A model generated the notes under the pieces. That model was not told the origin of the DNA. It saw only the letters and a list, made by a program, of their open reading frames with translations, and ran no database searches. A stretch of 64,000 bases of DNA from Haladaptatus salinisoli. Its GTDB lineage: Archaea > Halobacteriota > Halobacteria > Halobacteriales > Haladaptataceae. The stretch spans positions 186,001 through 250,000 of the forward strand of contig NZ_CP085329.1 of NCBI RefSeq assembly GCF_020614375.1, given 5' to 3'. The position numbers were made by a program, and so were the translations under genes. Below, piece after piece: positions 24,881 through 33,652 of this stretch. How positions within the stretch are numbered: position 1 is the first letter of the stretch; each line of letters starts with the position of its first letter.

Positions 24881-26611
24881 TTAGTGTCGACTCACGTCCG
24901 ACGACCGGCGGTCGACCTCCTCGAACACGGTGTCGAACACCTTCTGTTGCGCCTTCCGGAGGTGGTTGTGGAGCGTCGGCGAGGAGACGCCCATCGACGC
25001 CGCGAGTTCCTCGGCCGTACTCCCGCGGGGCCACTCGAAGTACCCCGCGAGATAGGCGGCCCGGAGAACCGTCTGTTGGCGCTCCGTCAGCTCGTCGCGT
25101 ACCGTCTGCCTGACGCTTACCGCGCTCCGTGCGGGTTCTTCTATCTCACCCTTGGACAGCAAGTTCGTCTCGGGGAACGCCGCCTCGACGGCCTCGACGA
25201 CGCGGCGGACGTCGACGCGCTGCGAGAAGACCCCCGAAACCTCGAGGACGCCCGCCTCGACCGAGAGTTCGCGGACGGTTCCGCCGCGCTCGGCGAGAAC
25301 CGTCGCCAGCGACTCGCCGGAGACGACGAACTCGAAGAGAGCGTCGTCACCGTAGTCGCGGACGAGGCGAGCGTCCTCGACGGCGTCCGCCGCCGTCACC
25401 CTGTCGAGAACGTCCCCGACGGCGGCCCCGCGGGCCGTGACGAAGTAGAGCAGCGAGCGATCCTCGACCGGAACGACTCCTTGAAGCGCGAAGCGACAGC
25501 CGAGTTCGGCCGAAGCGGACACGAGGAACTCGTCGCTGTCGGTACTTCGCAGCGAAAGCACCACGCCGGTGTCCGCCAAGAGCAGTCGCTTGCGCGCGAT
25601 GGACGTGGCGGTTCGACCGACGCGGCGGCCGACGTCCGCGAGCAGCGTTCGATCCGCCGACCGAAACGAGTCGGCGGCGACGCACAGCAGACCGTGGACG
25701 GTCTCGCTCGACCGGAGGGGCGCGACGGCGAACGAACACCGCGACAACGGTCCGTCGGACGGGCCTGCGAGAATCGTCACGTCGGCCGTTTCGCCCTCCG
25801 CTACCGCGTCGGTTTCGCGGAGGACGGTGCTAGGAACGTCGTCGGTTCGCTCCGGCGCGGCGCTCGCTCGGGGAGCGCCGCTCTCGTCGCAGATCCAGAC
25901 GGCGCGGTACACGTCCGCGAGCTGCTCACAGGCGGCCCGCTCCACGTCCTCGTTCGTCGACGCCTCCTCGAACGCCCGCCCCAGCGCCTCCGCGCACGCG
26001 AGGAGCTCGGCGCTGCGCGAGTCTCGGGCGGCGCGGCCGCCACGGCCGCGTCCTCGACCCCGCGTCCGGCTTGCGAAGGCGTCGACGATCTCGGCCGCGG
26101 TCGGCGCGTCGAGGTACGGAGCGAGGCTATCGAGGCTCTTCCACCCGCCGACGGCCTGAACCGCCCGGGGATCGATTCCCTCCTCGACGAGGTGCCGCCA
26201 GGCGAAGTGCTTGCGGAGGTCGCGGCAGGTGACGTCACCGAGGCCGTCGACCCGGTCCGCCACGTCGCCGACCAGCATCTGGACGCGCCGGGGCGAGACG
26301 GCGATGAAGGGGTCGTCCCGGCCGACGTCGTTCGCGGCGGCGAACTTTCGGAGGTCGTGGGCGACGTCGGCCGGGACGTACGCGTCCCGCGTTTCACCGT
26401 CTCCCTCGGGGATCGCGAGGAGGTAGAAGCGCTCGTCGCCGCGCTCGTGCGGGCGGAGGTCGGCGGGACGAACTCGGGTCAGCTCCGAGGGGCGGAGGCC
26501 GACCCGCCCCGCCAGCGCCACCACAATGTCTTCGCGGTAGGTTTCGGTTCCCCGACGGAGTCGCTCGTACTCCGCCGTCGTCAGAAACCCGTCGTTCTCT
26601 TCGCCGCCCAT
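24881..26611 (-). CDS. Regulator with tyrosine-recombinase-like N-terminus, GAF-like and Bat HTH-10 domains
   Basis: 576 residues. Residues about 10-170 resemble the catalytic domain of tyrosine recombinases: Arg40 in RVGLRPSEL, DLRKHFAWRHL with Arg133, GGW at 155-157, and Tyr166 in LAPYLD. The His of the usual HxLR box is replaced by Arg130. Residues about 195-350 form a GAF-like sensor region, then a bacterioopsin-activator domain, and the C-terminal HTH (LTERQQTVLRAAYLAGYFEWPRGS, then LAASMGVSSPTLHNHLRKAQ). Predicted DNA-binding regulator rather than an integrase. It sits on the same strand between two acetyl-CoA synthetase genes, so control of acetate metabolism is the likely job. Confidence 0.85.
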   Translation of the reverse strand: MGGEENDGFLTTAEYERLRRGTETYREDIVVALAGRVGLRPSELTRVRPADLRPHERGDERFYLLAIPEGDGETRDAYVPADVAHDLRKFAAANDVGRDDPFIAVSPRRVQMLVGDVADRVDGLGDVTCRDLRKHFAWRHLVEEGIDPRAVQAVGGWKSLDSLAPYLDAPTAAEIVDAFASRTRGRGRGRGGRAARDSRSAELLACAEALGRAFEEASTNEDVERAACEQLADVYRAVWICDESGAPRASAAPERTDDVPSTVLRETDAVAEGETADVTILAGPSDGPLSRCSFAVAPLRSSETVHGLLCVAADSFRSADRTLLADVGRRVGRTATSIARKRLLLADTGVVLSLRSTDSDEFLVSASAELGCRFALQGVVPVEDRSLLYFVTARGAAVGDVLDRVTAADAVEDARLVRDYGDDALFEFVVSGESLATVLAERGGTVRELSVEAGVLEVSGVFSQRVDVRRVVEAVEAAFPETNLLSKGEIEEPARSAVSVRQTVRDELTERQQTVLRAAYLAGYFEWPRGSTAEELAASMGVSSPTLHNHLRKAQQKVFDTVFEEVDRRSSDVSRH

Positions 26612-26750
26612 GACGTTTCGTCTTTTCTCGAAGAGACGAATAAAGGTTCGGTAAAAGGCCGGCGAACGTTCGCGTCGAACCGCTTCGACCGTCGATCGAG
26701 CGCCCCACCGGCTGATTTCGCGGTTCGCTTCGTTAGAAACGAGCGAACCG

Positions 26751-28685
26751 CTACCGATCGAGGAGCGATTCGAGTTCGCCGACGACCTCCGGGTTTCGAA
26801 GCGCGCTCGTGTCGCCGAGGTCTTCGCCGTTCGCGATGGCCTCGAGGTAGCGTCGGACGACCTTGCCCGACCGCGTCTTCGGGAGCGACGGTGCGAAGGT
26901 GACGGTGTCGGGAACCGCGATGGAACCGATGGCGGACTCGACGGCCGCTCGAACGCTCTCGCGGAGCGCCTCGTCGCCTCCGACGTTCGACTCGGGGCTG
27001 ACGAACGCGTGGATCTTCGACCCCCTCACCGCGTCCGCGCTTCCGACGACGGCGGCTTCGGCGACGCCCTCGACGCCGACGATGGCGCTCTCTATCTCCG
27101 CGGTGCTCAACCGGCGACCCGAGACGTTGAGCACGTCGTCGGCCCGTCCGAGGAGGTGAAAGTAGCCGTCCCCGTCGCGGACGGCGTTGTCGCCGGTGTC
27201 GTACCGCCACTCGCCGTCGACGGTTCTCGTCCGCCGCGCCCCCCAGTCGGTTCCCTCGCGGAGCGACCGCGCCATCCCCGGCCACGGTCGAGTGAGAACC
27301 AGCCGACCCGACTCGCCGGCGGCAACCCGCTCGCCCGTCCCGTCGACGACCGCCGCACCGATTCCGGGCAGGCTCCGACCGACTGCGCCGGGGCGCATCC
27401 GGTCGACGCCGGGTATCGTCGAGAGGACGATACCTCCCGTCTCGGTCTGCCACCACGTGTCCACGATGGGACACTCGCCTTCCCCCACGTGTTCGCGGTA
27501 CCAGTGCCACGTCGTTTCGTCGATCGATTCCCCGACCGTGCCGAGCAGGCGCAGCGAGGAGAGGTCGTGCCGGTCGGGATACTCGCTCCCCCACTTCATG
27601 AACGCCCGGATGGACGTCGGCGCCGTGTAGAAGACGTCGACCTCGTTGCGCTCGATGACCTCCCAGAGACGGTCCTTCTCCGGATGGTCGAGCGTCCCCT
27701 CGTACAGGACGGTGGTCGCTCCGAGCGCGAGCGGTCCGTAGACGGCGTACGAGTGGCCGGTGATCCAGCCGACGTCGGCCGAACACCAGTGGGTGTCGTC
27801 CGGCCTCAGGTCGAGCACCGCGTGACTCGTCCAGGTCACGTGGGCGAGGTAGCCGCCGGTCGCGTGCCCGACCAGCGTCGGCTCGCCGGTCGTTCCCGAG
27901 GTGTAGATGAGAAAGAGCGGGTCGTCGGCGTCGCGCTCGACGGGATCGACCTCGACGCCCGCGCGGTCGGCGACGAGGTCGGCGTAGGAGTGGTGGTCGC
28001 CGACCGCGCGGGCGTCGTCGAGACGGTCGACCACGATCTGCTCGACCGCTTGCTCGACGTCGTGGCAGGCGTTATCGGCCTTGCTCTTGAGGTCCAGCGC
28101 GGTGCCGCGGCGGTAGTAGCCGTCGCAGGTCACGAGGTACTCCGAGTTCGCGCCGGCCAGTCGCGTCGCCAGCGCGTCCGCCGAGAAGCCGGCGAAGACG
28201 ACGCTGTGCGGTGCCCCGATGCGGGCACACGCCAGCATGACGACGGGCAGTTCGGGCACCATCGGCATGTAAAGCGTGACGACGTCGCCTTCGCCGACGC
28301 CGAGGTCGCGCAGGGACGCCGCGAACGCGTTCACCTCGTCGTAGAGTTCTCGATACGTGTGCGTTCTGGTCTCTCCGAGCTTTCCCTCCCAGGTGAGCGC
28401 CGCCTCGTCGCCGCGACCGTCCTCCACGTGGCGGTCGACGCAGTTGTAGGAGGCGTTCAACCGTCCGCCGGGGAACCAGCGCGTCGTCCCGGCGTCGTCG
28501 AGCACCGCGTCGTACGGGCGCTCCCAGTCCAGTAGTTCGGCGGCAACCTCCCAGCACGTCGGCCACCCCTTCTCGCGGAGCGCCTCGCGGTCCGTCGCCG
28601 TGATGTTCGCCTCGTCGACGAACGACGACGGCGGCGCCACCCATTCGCGTTCGTCGGTCGGTTCTCTCCCGCTGCCGTTGACCAT
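26751..28685 (-). CDS. Acetyl-CoA synthetase paralogue with altered P-loop
   Basis: 644 residues, clearly homologous to the acs at 22732 throughout. The adenylate-forming scaffold is intact (WWQTETGG, GRADDVLNVSGRR, catalytic Lys608 in PKTRSGKVVRR). The P-loop, however, reads TSGTTGEPTLVGH instead of TSGTTGEPKGVKH: Thr270 for Lys, Leu271 for Gly, Gly273 for Lys. The changed residues contact the ATP phosphates in the family, so it may use a different acid, work slowly or be on the way to losing activity. Same strand as the regulator at 24881, 139 bases before it. Confidence 0.85.
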   Translation of the reverse strand: MVNGSGREPTDEREWVAPPSSFVDEANITATDREALREKGWPTCWEVAAELLDWERPYDAVLDDAGTTRWFPGGRLNASYNCVDRHVEDGRGDEAALTWEGKLGETRTHTYRELYDEVNAFAASLRDLGVGEGDVVTLYMPMVPELPVVMLACARIGAPHSVVFAGFSADALATRLAGANSEYLVTCDGYYRRGTALDLKSKADNACHDVEQAVEQIVVDRLDDARAVGDHHSYADLVADRAGVEVDPVERDADDPLFLIYTSGTTGEPTLVGHATGGYLAHVTWTSHAVLDLRPDDTHWCSADVGWITGHSYAVYGPLALGATTVLYEGTLDHPEKDRLWEVIERNEVDVFYTAPTSIRAFMKWGSEYPDRHDLSSLRLLGTVGESIDETTWHWYREHVGEGECPIVDTWWQTETGGIVLSTIPGVDRMRPGAVGRSLPGIGAAVVDGTGERVAAGESGRLVLTRPWPGMARSLREGTDWGARRTRTVDGEWRYDTGDNAVRDGDGYFHLLGRADDVLNVSGRRLSTAEIESAIVGVEGVAEAAVVGSADAVRGSKIHAFVSPESNVGGDEALRESVRAAVESAIGSIAVPDTVTFAPSLPKTRSGKVVRRYLEAIANGEDLGDTSALRNPEVVGELESLLDR

Positions 28686-28875
28686 TCATCTCGAGATTCG
28701 CGTAAAAAGACAAAAATCGTTCGTCTGAACGGTTCGGGAGAGGGGTGCGTCGACGTGGATATCGTGGAGGCGATCTCGGCGTGGAACGGTCGTAAGTAGG
28801 AAGCCGTCTCTCGGGCGCGAAGGTTCGCTCTCGGTCCAGAGACCCCGAGAAACGAACTGCAGTACCGAACTCGAG

Positions 28876-29799
28876 CTACCCCGATTCGACGACCTCGACG
28901 TCGAACTTCCCGCGCCAGCGGTAGCGACGTCCGCCCCAGACGAAGGTTCGGCGGGCGACCGCGTAAACCGTCAGCGGGACTTGCGCGAGCGTCGCGGGAT
29001 ACGCCAGCAGAAACGTCCACCGGCGGATTCCGAACGCGCCGTAGATTCCGAGTTGGAGCAGCGTCAAGAGCGCCATCGCGGGAAGCGGGAAGAGCAGCGC
29101 ACCGGCCGCGGATAGGGCTGCGACGATGCTCATGAACGCGAACCCGGCGGGGTCGTGCCGTCTAACGATCTGCGTGAACCGGACGTGGCGCTCGGCGCTC
29201 TCGCGCACGGTTCCGCCGACCGGAACGAGTCGCGTTCGCCGGAGCGGGGTCACGTCGAGGTGCTCGGTGAGGGTACCGTCGTCGCTCACCGACCGGCGGA
29301 GATCGCGAAGAAACGCCGCTTCGTCCAAATCGGCGCGGTCGAACATCACTGCGCCGCCCCAGACGATACCCCCGGCGTACACTCCGAGCGTGCCGCCGAG
29401 GGCGTATATCGGCTCCAGTAACGTCGAGAGCGGGTCGCGTCCGACGAAGAACGGAACTTCGGTGACGGGACCGTTTTCCTCGTAACCGGCGCGTAGCCGG
29501 GCGAGCCAGTCGGGCGGATGGTGAAAGTCGTCGTCCGTCCACACGATTCGGTCGCGATCCGCGGCGCGCATTCCGGCGGCGATCGCGTTCGCCTTCCCCG
29601 AGCACCCCTCCGGGTCACCCGCGAAGACGAGTCTGACGCCGCTCGGGAGGTCGTCGACTCGGTCGGCGATGGAGTCCGAATCGTCGTCGCAAACCAGGAG
29701 GAGTTCGTCCGCTCGGCCGAGTTGTTCGGCGACCTCCGCGCAGGCCGTCGTCCATTCGGTTGTGGGCAGGATGACCGTCGTCGGTGGGAACTCACCCAT
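28876..29799 (-). CDS. Membrane-anchored family 2 glycosyltransferase
   Basis: 307 residues. GT2 nucleotide-sugar fold: start TTVILPTTEW, acidic LLLVCDDDSDS, EGCSGKANAIAAGM, and the metal-binding DxD equivalent WTDDDF at about 107-112; acceptor-site-like GGAVMFDRADLD. Two or three membrane helices follow from about residue 220 (FMSIVAALSAAGALLFPLP, then LLTLLQLGIYGAFG and a third). Probably transfers a sugar to a lipid or surface glycan at the cytoplasmic face. Monocistronic, beginning next to an AT-rich gap. Confidence 0.85.
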   Translation of the reverse strand: MGEFPPTTVILPTTEWTTACAEVAEQLGRADELLLVCDDDSDSIADRVDDLPSGVRLVFAGDPEGCSGKANAIAAGMRAADRDRIVWTDDDFHHPPDWLARLRAGYEENGPVTEVPFFVGRDPLSTLLEPIYALGGTLGVYAGGIVWGGAVMFDRADLDEAAFLRDLRRSVSDDGTLTEHLDVTPLRRTRLVPVGGTVRESAERHVRFTQIVRRHDPAGFAFMSIVAALSAAGALLFPLPAMALLTLLQLGIYGAFGIRRWTFLLAYPATLAQVPLTVYAVARRTFVWGGRRYRWRGKFDVEVVESG

Positions 29800-29925
29800 G
29801 GGGAAATATCGTTCGCGTTAGTACATAAAAACGACAGGTTTCCGAGCGACGAGGAGCGGACGGGAGATTCGCGGCCCCCGGAGCTTCGACGCGGGTACTC
29901 AGCTAACTCCTGCTGACGGTACCAC

Positions 29926-30885
29926 TTACGCCGTCCGCGTTTCGGTCCGCGTCGATTCGTCGTGAACCATCAAAACCGTCCAGTAAAGTGTTCCGTCGAA
30001 CCGGACGAGGTACGCCCCGTTTCGAGCCCCCTCTCCGTCTTCTCCGAGCGCGGTCGGGTGTTCGTGCCTCCGAAACCGACGCGCCAACGAAACCAGCGCG
30101 GGCGGAGGTGTTTCGCCCGAATCGACGAGGTAGTGCGATTCCTCCACGGCCGTCGTAACGATTTCCCGCTGGGCCTCCGACAGTCCCGAGAGTTCGAACG
30201 CGAACCGCTCGCGCACTCGTCGGCCGTACTCGGCGGCGGGGGCGATTCGCTCGCCGGTGTACTGATACGTGTCGACCGTCGCGGAGTGCGCCTCGTCGAC
30301 GACCCACTTCGCCCGCGAACCGTCTTTCCACCTGATGACCGAATAGTCCGACTCGGGAACGAGCGCCGATCGGTTTCGTTCGGCGTCCGTGTAGAGAAAC
30401 GCCGTCCCGATGCCGACGGTTTCGCCGTTCGCGAGTCCCTTCTCGGCGAACGTTTCGCGGTCGACCTTCGGCAGGTCGGAGAACCGAACCGTCTCGGATT
30501 CGTCCACGGGTCCCTCGACGATATCCACTTTCACGGAGTATCGCGTCGCTGGCGTCCGTGCGGTTACGTCGTGAGCAAGTTGATAGACCGTCCCGTCGTG
30601 GAGGAGGTGTCGATCCGCCGGAAGCGGCGGTCGGGTTCCGTCGACGGCGGCACCTCCGTCGAGAATTCGGTCGAGGAGCCGGGCTTTTTCGCTCGCCTGG
30701 ACGGCGTAGAGGAGTTTCGAGGGGAGTTCGGCGGGGGTCACGGCCTGCATCGAAAGCCGAGCGGCGGGAGCCGTGCCGACTAAGCTCGAAGAGCCGGCCG
30801 ACGGGTTTAGACCGAGGCCGGTACAACCCGCCACGGTCGTAGCGAGGACGGAGGTACCGGACGCGAGGAGAGCGCGGCGACGCAT
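29926..30885 (-). CDS. Exported lipoprotein, unknown function
   Basis: 319 residues from MRRRALLASG at 30885; the longer frame to 30984 lacks a signal and runs into a hairpin. Signal peptide with basic start and lipobox TVAGC (Cys20). The mature protein is acidic, mixed alpha/beta, with a repeated YSVIRWKDGSRAKWVVDEAH-type region in the middle and a C-terminal strand-rich end (NGAYLVRFDGTLYWTVLMVHD). No family recognised. A TATA-like ACTTATG lies about 30 bases before the start, fitting a leaderless transcript. Confidence 0.75.
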   Translation of the reverse strand: MRRRALLASGTSVLATTVAGCTGLGLNPSAGSSSLVGTAPAARLSMQAVTPAELPSKLLYAVQASEKARLLDRILDGGAAVDGTRPPLPADRHLLHDGTVYQLAHDVTARTPATRYSVKVDIVEGPVDESETVRFSDLPKVDRETFAEKGLANGETVGIGTAFLYTDAERNRSALVPESDYSVIRWKDGSRAKWVVDEAHSATVDTYQYTGERIAPAAEYGRRVRERFAFELSGLSEAQREIVTTAVEESHYLVDSGETPPPALVSLARRFRRHEHPTALGEDGEGARNGAYLVRFDGTLYWTVLMVHDESTRTETRTA

Positions 30886-30984
30886 ACCGTATTCGAACTG
30901 CCAACACCCGCATAAGTCTTGTCGTGACGCCGGTCGTTCGGTCGGCCCCCCCGCCCGGTCCCCGTCAACCCCGTTCGAGCGCAC

Positions 30985-31015
30985 CTCAGCCGGCTCGAAC
31001 CTCGAGCCGGCTGAG
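30985..31015. repeat. Perfect 14-base inverted repeat (strong hairpin)
   Basis: CTCAGCCGGCTCGA, loop ACC, TCGAGCCGGCTGAG: 28 paired bases with no mismatch. On the plus strand it is followed by TAGCCGTTTTACTC, so it could end plus-strand transcription. It also lies 121 bases beyond the stop of the minus-strand zinc-protein gene at 31137. Outer arms GTCAAC (about 30963) and GTTGAC (about 31034) extend the symmetry. No plus-strand gene precedes it. Confidence 0.75.
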
Positions 31016-31136
31016 TAGCCGTTTTACTCGTCGTTGACGCGCGAACCACCTCGTCGAGTCACCGAACTCGCCCTCTCGATAAAGACCCGTAACTGTTCTC
31101 CTCGTCGGGGACCGCTGCGTCACTCCTGGGACGGTA

Positions 31137-31271
31137 TCACGCGGCCTCCATGGCCTCTATGGTGCACGTGTGGTCGGTGTCGTCGATGTGCGATTCCGCC
31201 CGTGATTCCGCCCCGATGCGCGACGCATGGAATCCGATCTGTCCACAGGTTTCACACAGTATCTTGTACAT
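31137..31271 (-). CDS. 44-residue CxxC zinc-finger-like protein
   Basis: Too short for ordinary gene callers but convincing: reads MYKILCETCGQIGFHASRIG and then an Ala/Glu/Ser stretch ending in HIDDTDHTCTIEAMEAA. Cys6-x2-Cys9 with His15 and later His34/Cys36 could hold a zinc ion. Very similar short proteins with CETCG and GAESRAE are common in haloarchaea. GGGGTGA 12 bases before the ATG is a good ribosome-binding site, and ATTAATAG about 34 bases upstream is a possible TATA box. Divergent from another tiny zinc protein at 31520. Confidence 0.7.
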   Translation of the reverse strand: MYKILCETCGQIGFHASRIGAESRAESHIDDTDHTCTIEAMEAA

Positions 31272-31489
31272 GGCGTGCAGTCACCCCAACGAGTTTGTCA
31301 CTATTAATCCTTTCTGACCCCGCATTACTTGCAGCCGAGATTTTCCGTATCGAAACCTTCGCGGACTCGGAAAGCGAGTGCTCGCCGCCGAAAGGAGTAC
31401 TCCGCGTCGTGAACCGTGTCGCCCGCAGGACGTTTATCGGGAACGGCGTCGCGGGAGTACGGTCGGCGATGTCGCCGGGGAGAACAAAA

Positions 31490-31496
31490 CTTATAA
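31490..31496 (+). promoter_or_regulatory. TATA-like box of the small zinc-ribbon gene
   Basis: CTTATAA preceded by an A-rich BRE-like stretch, centred 27 bases before the ATG at 31520: leaderless promoter geometry. Confidence 0.55.
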
Positions 31497-31519
31497 CGTA
31501 TCTATCACTCTGAGCGGGC

Positions 31520-31690
31520 ATGGTACACTGCCCTGAATGCGAAGAAACGCTCTCCGAGAAATCCGACGTCGAGTTCGTTGAGATGGACGCAAAAACGGGG
31601 TTTTTCGCGGCGTCGAAGCGATTCTACCTCGTCGCCTGCGGTAACTGCGGCGCGGCGATCGGTGGCGGCGTCGCGGGAGCGAAGGCCTAA
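31520..31690 (+). CDS. 56-residue zinc-ribbon protein
   Basis: Reads MVHCPECEETLSEKSDVEF at the start and FYLVACGNCGAAIGGGVAG near the end: two CxxC pairs (Cys4/Cys7 and Cys40/Cys43) spaced like a zinc ribbon, with an aromatic segment TGFFAASKRF between them. Haloarchaeal genomes carry many such small zinc-binding proteins; molecular role unknown. Well-placed promoter at 31490. High coding likelihood despite its size. Confidence 0.72.
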   Translation: MVHCPECEETLSEKSDVEFVEMDAKTGFFAASKRFYLVACGNCGAAIGGGVAGAKA

Positions 31691-32068
31691 ATCGACCGAT
31701 CAGTACCGCCGTTCTCCTCGTTTTTGCCCGCGGAAAGACACAACCTCCGTATCAGCGATTTTCGACTCCGTCTGACTCCCCCTCTCCCGGCCTTCTTCGC
31801 ACCGAGGATCTCCCGGCGGAAGCACCGAGTACCGGTCCGAAAACGTTGCTGACGCGGTCGGCTATCGCGCCGGTTTGAGTAAAATTCGGTACTCGGTCCG
31901 CGTTCGCTTCCGTATCGGAGCAGGCGGTGAGCGAGAGCGACTCCGCTTACGAGAACCACCGCGATACCGAACGGCACCGGTCTCGTTCCCGCCACGCCCG
32001 CCCTCTTCAACGACACTTCGCCGTCGCCGATTTACCACGTCAAATAAGATTCGATAGAGCCGGTTTCC
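31691..32068 (-). other. 378-base region without a supported gene
   Basis: A minus-strand frame (31687-32016) begins with a possible membrane helix (FGIAVVLVSGVALAHRLL) but continues as basic, Arg-rich sequence unlike haloarchaeal proteins, so I do not call it. It may contain the 5' end of a lost gene. No repeats seen. Confidence 0.35.
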
Positions 32069-33652
32069 TCAGTAGCTGTTGTCGTAGAGCCTGAGACCGT
32101 CGCAGCCGCGGTCGTCGATACCGTTGACGAGCGTGTTCTTCTTGAGGTACACGCCGGAGCCGTTCTCGTAGAGCCTGACCGCCTCGTCGTCGTCGACCGA
32201 CTCGGCGTAGACGCTCTCGACCCACGTGTCGTCGCCGTAGTTGAGAAGCGGCGTCATCCGACCGACGTACCGACCCTCGTACAGCAGGCACTCGTTGCCG
32301 TGTATCTCGATGGCGCGGCGACGCCACGAGCCGGTCTGTTCGACGTCGAGGTTGCGGAACTGGCAGTCGTCGCGGTCGCAGCGAATGGCCGCCCGCGCGC
32401 TCTCGTGACCGCCTGCGCCCGTGAACGCGGTGTCTTCGACGTACACCGGATTCGGACCGTCTTCGATGAAGACGGAGAAACCGCCGGGTGTCTCGTGGAC
32501 GAACGTCGAGCGCTTTATCCGTGCCATCTCCGTCTTGTCCTGAATCCGCAGTCCGTGCACCACCTCGTCCCCCGCCGTTCTGACGGTGGAGTCTTCGAGT
32601 CGGAAGAGACCCACGTTCATCGTCTTGATGGCGTCGCCGTTCGGGTCGCTCACTTCGACGTCGCAGTTCACCACGCGGACGTAGTTGCTGTTCTCGACGC
32701 GGATGGCGTGCTGGTTCCCCCGCCCGCTGCTCTCGTCCACGACGATTTTCGCGTTCTTGACGATGCTGTTTCTTCCGCCGACGCGGACGCTCGCGGTCTG
32801 GCTGTTCTTGTAGAAACCGCCGTCCACGATGATTTTCCCCGACCCGTTCGCGGCATAGAGACCGTTGTCCGGGAAGCCGCCGAGTTCGCAGTCCTTGAAC
32901 GTGATGGTGCCCTTGTTGTAGCTGTTGCAGATGATGCCCGTCGGGCCGCGCCAGAGCCTATCGCCCGGGGTGTCCTCCGTCCAGTCACCGCCGTCCGGCG
33001 CGCGGAAGCCCCGGACGACGCCGGAACCGTCGGGGTCGGTGATGACGGTGCGAAGCGGCCCCCACGTCCCGCTGTCGTGACGGCCCTGGACGTTGACGTT
33101 CTGGACGTGTAGACCGTCGCTGACCGCGGCGTCGAGCACGCGGATGCCGGTATCGGAGGCGGTCTGGTCGACGAAGATGTTCTTGAAAAGGAGGTCCTTC
33201 CCCGGCGCGTAGCTGACGCCGAGTCGGAAGAGGCGGTAGTTCCAGTCGCCGCCGTCGTCGAAATCGTAGTAATTATCGGGGACGATGGTGACGTTCCACA
33301 TCCCGTAGATACCGAAGTTCTCGAAGCCGGAGAACCGGAACTGGCGGTTCATGCGATAGCGGCCGGGCGGGAACACCAGCAGCGTATCGTCGTCCGCGTA
33401 CTCGCGCAGTTGCGGACCGATGGGTTCGTTACCGTCGGGGTCGGCGCCGGCGTCCTCGACCATGTCGATGATCGTCCCGTAGTTGTCGAGGACCGGCGGA
33501 CTCCACTCCGCGCTCGCTCGTCCGGTCATGCCCCGTGCGCCGGCGGCGCAGAGGCCGGCGACGCCGACCCCTTTCAGGAAGCGCCGTCGCGTCGTCTCCT
33601 CGTTCGGTGCGTCGCTGCTGGCCGCTTCGAATGTGTCGATTTCGTTTTTCAT
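32069..33652 (-). CDS. Tat-exported right-handed beta-helix (pectate-lyase-fold) protein
   Basis: 527 residues. Tat signal with Arg22-Arg24 (TRRRFLKGVGVAGLCAAGARG). After a start resembling polygalacturonase-like proteins (NYGTIIDMVEDAGADPDGNEP) come many short repeating turns with stacked Asn/Asp (KGTITFKDCELGG, GKIIVDGGFYKN, NYVRVVNCDVEV), the signature of a parallel beta-helix. Members are secreted carbohydrate-active enzymes or surface structural proteins. Conserved pectate-lyase catalytic residues could not be identified with confidence, so activity is uncertain. Monocistronic; the downstream T/A-rich gap holds its promoter. Confidence 0.8.
   Translation of the reverse strand: MKNEIDTFEAASSDAPNEETTRRRFLKGVGVAGLCAAGARGMTGRASAEWSPPVLDNYGTIIDMVEDAGADPDGNEPIGPQLREYADDDTLLVFPPGRYRMNRQFRFSGFENFGIYGMWNVTIVPDNYYDFDDGGDWNYRLFRLGVSYAPGKDLLFKNIFVDQTASDTGIRVLDAAVSDGLHVQNVNVQGRHDSGTWGPLRTVITDPDGSGVVRGFRAPDGGDWTEDTPGDRLWRGPTGIICNSYNKGTITFKDCELGGFPDNGLYAANGSGKIIVDGGFYKNSQTASVRVGGRNSIVKNAKIVVDESSGRGNQHAIRVENSNYVRVVNCDVEVSDPNGDAIKTMNVGLFRLEDSTVRTAGDEVVHGLRIQDKTEMARIKRSTFVHETPGGFSVFIEDGPNPVYVEDTAFTGAGGHESARAAIRCDRDDCQFRNLDVEQTGSWRRRAIEIHGNECLLYEGRYVGRMTPLLNYGDDTWVESVYAESVDDDEAVRLYENGSGVYLKKNTLVNGIDDRGCDGLRLYDNSY

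Noticed and set aside
24881..26611. Calling this gene an active integrase of a mobile element
   Set aside because: The HxLR-type His is replaced, and a sensor region plus Bat HTH follow; no attachment sites or element boundaries are visible nearby.
30985..31015. Reading the hairpin as a tRNA T-arm remnant (GGTTCGAGCC on the minus strand)
   Set aside because: The match arises from the TCGA palindrome; no acceptor or anticodon stem is present around it.
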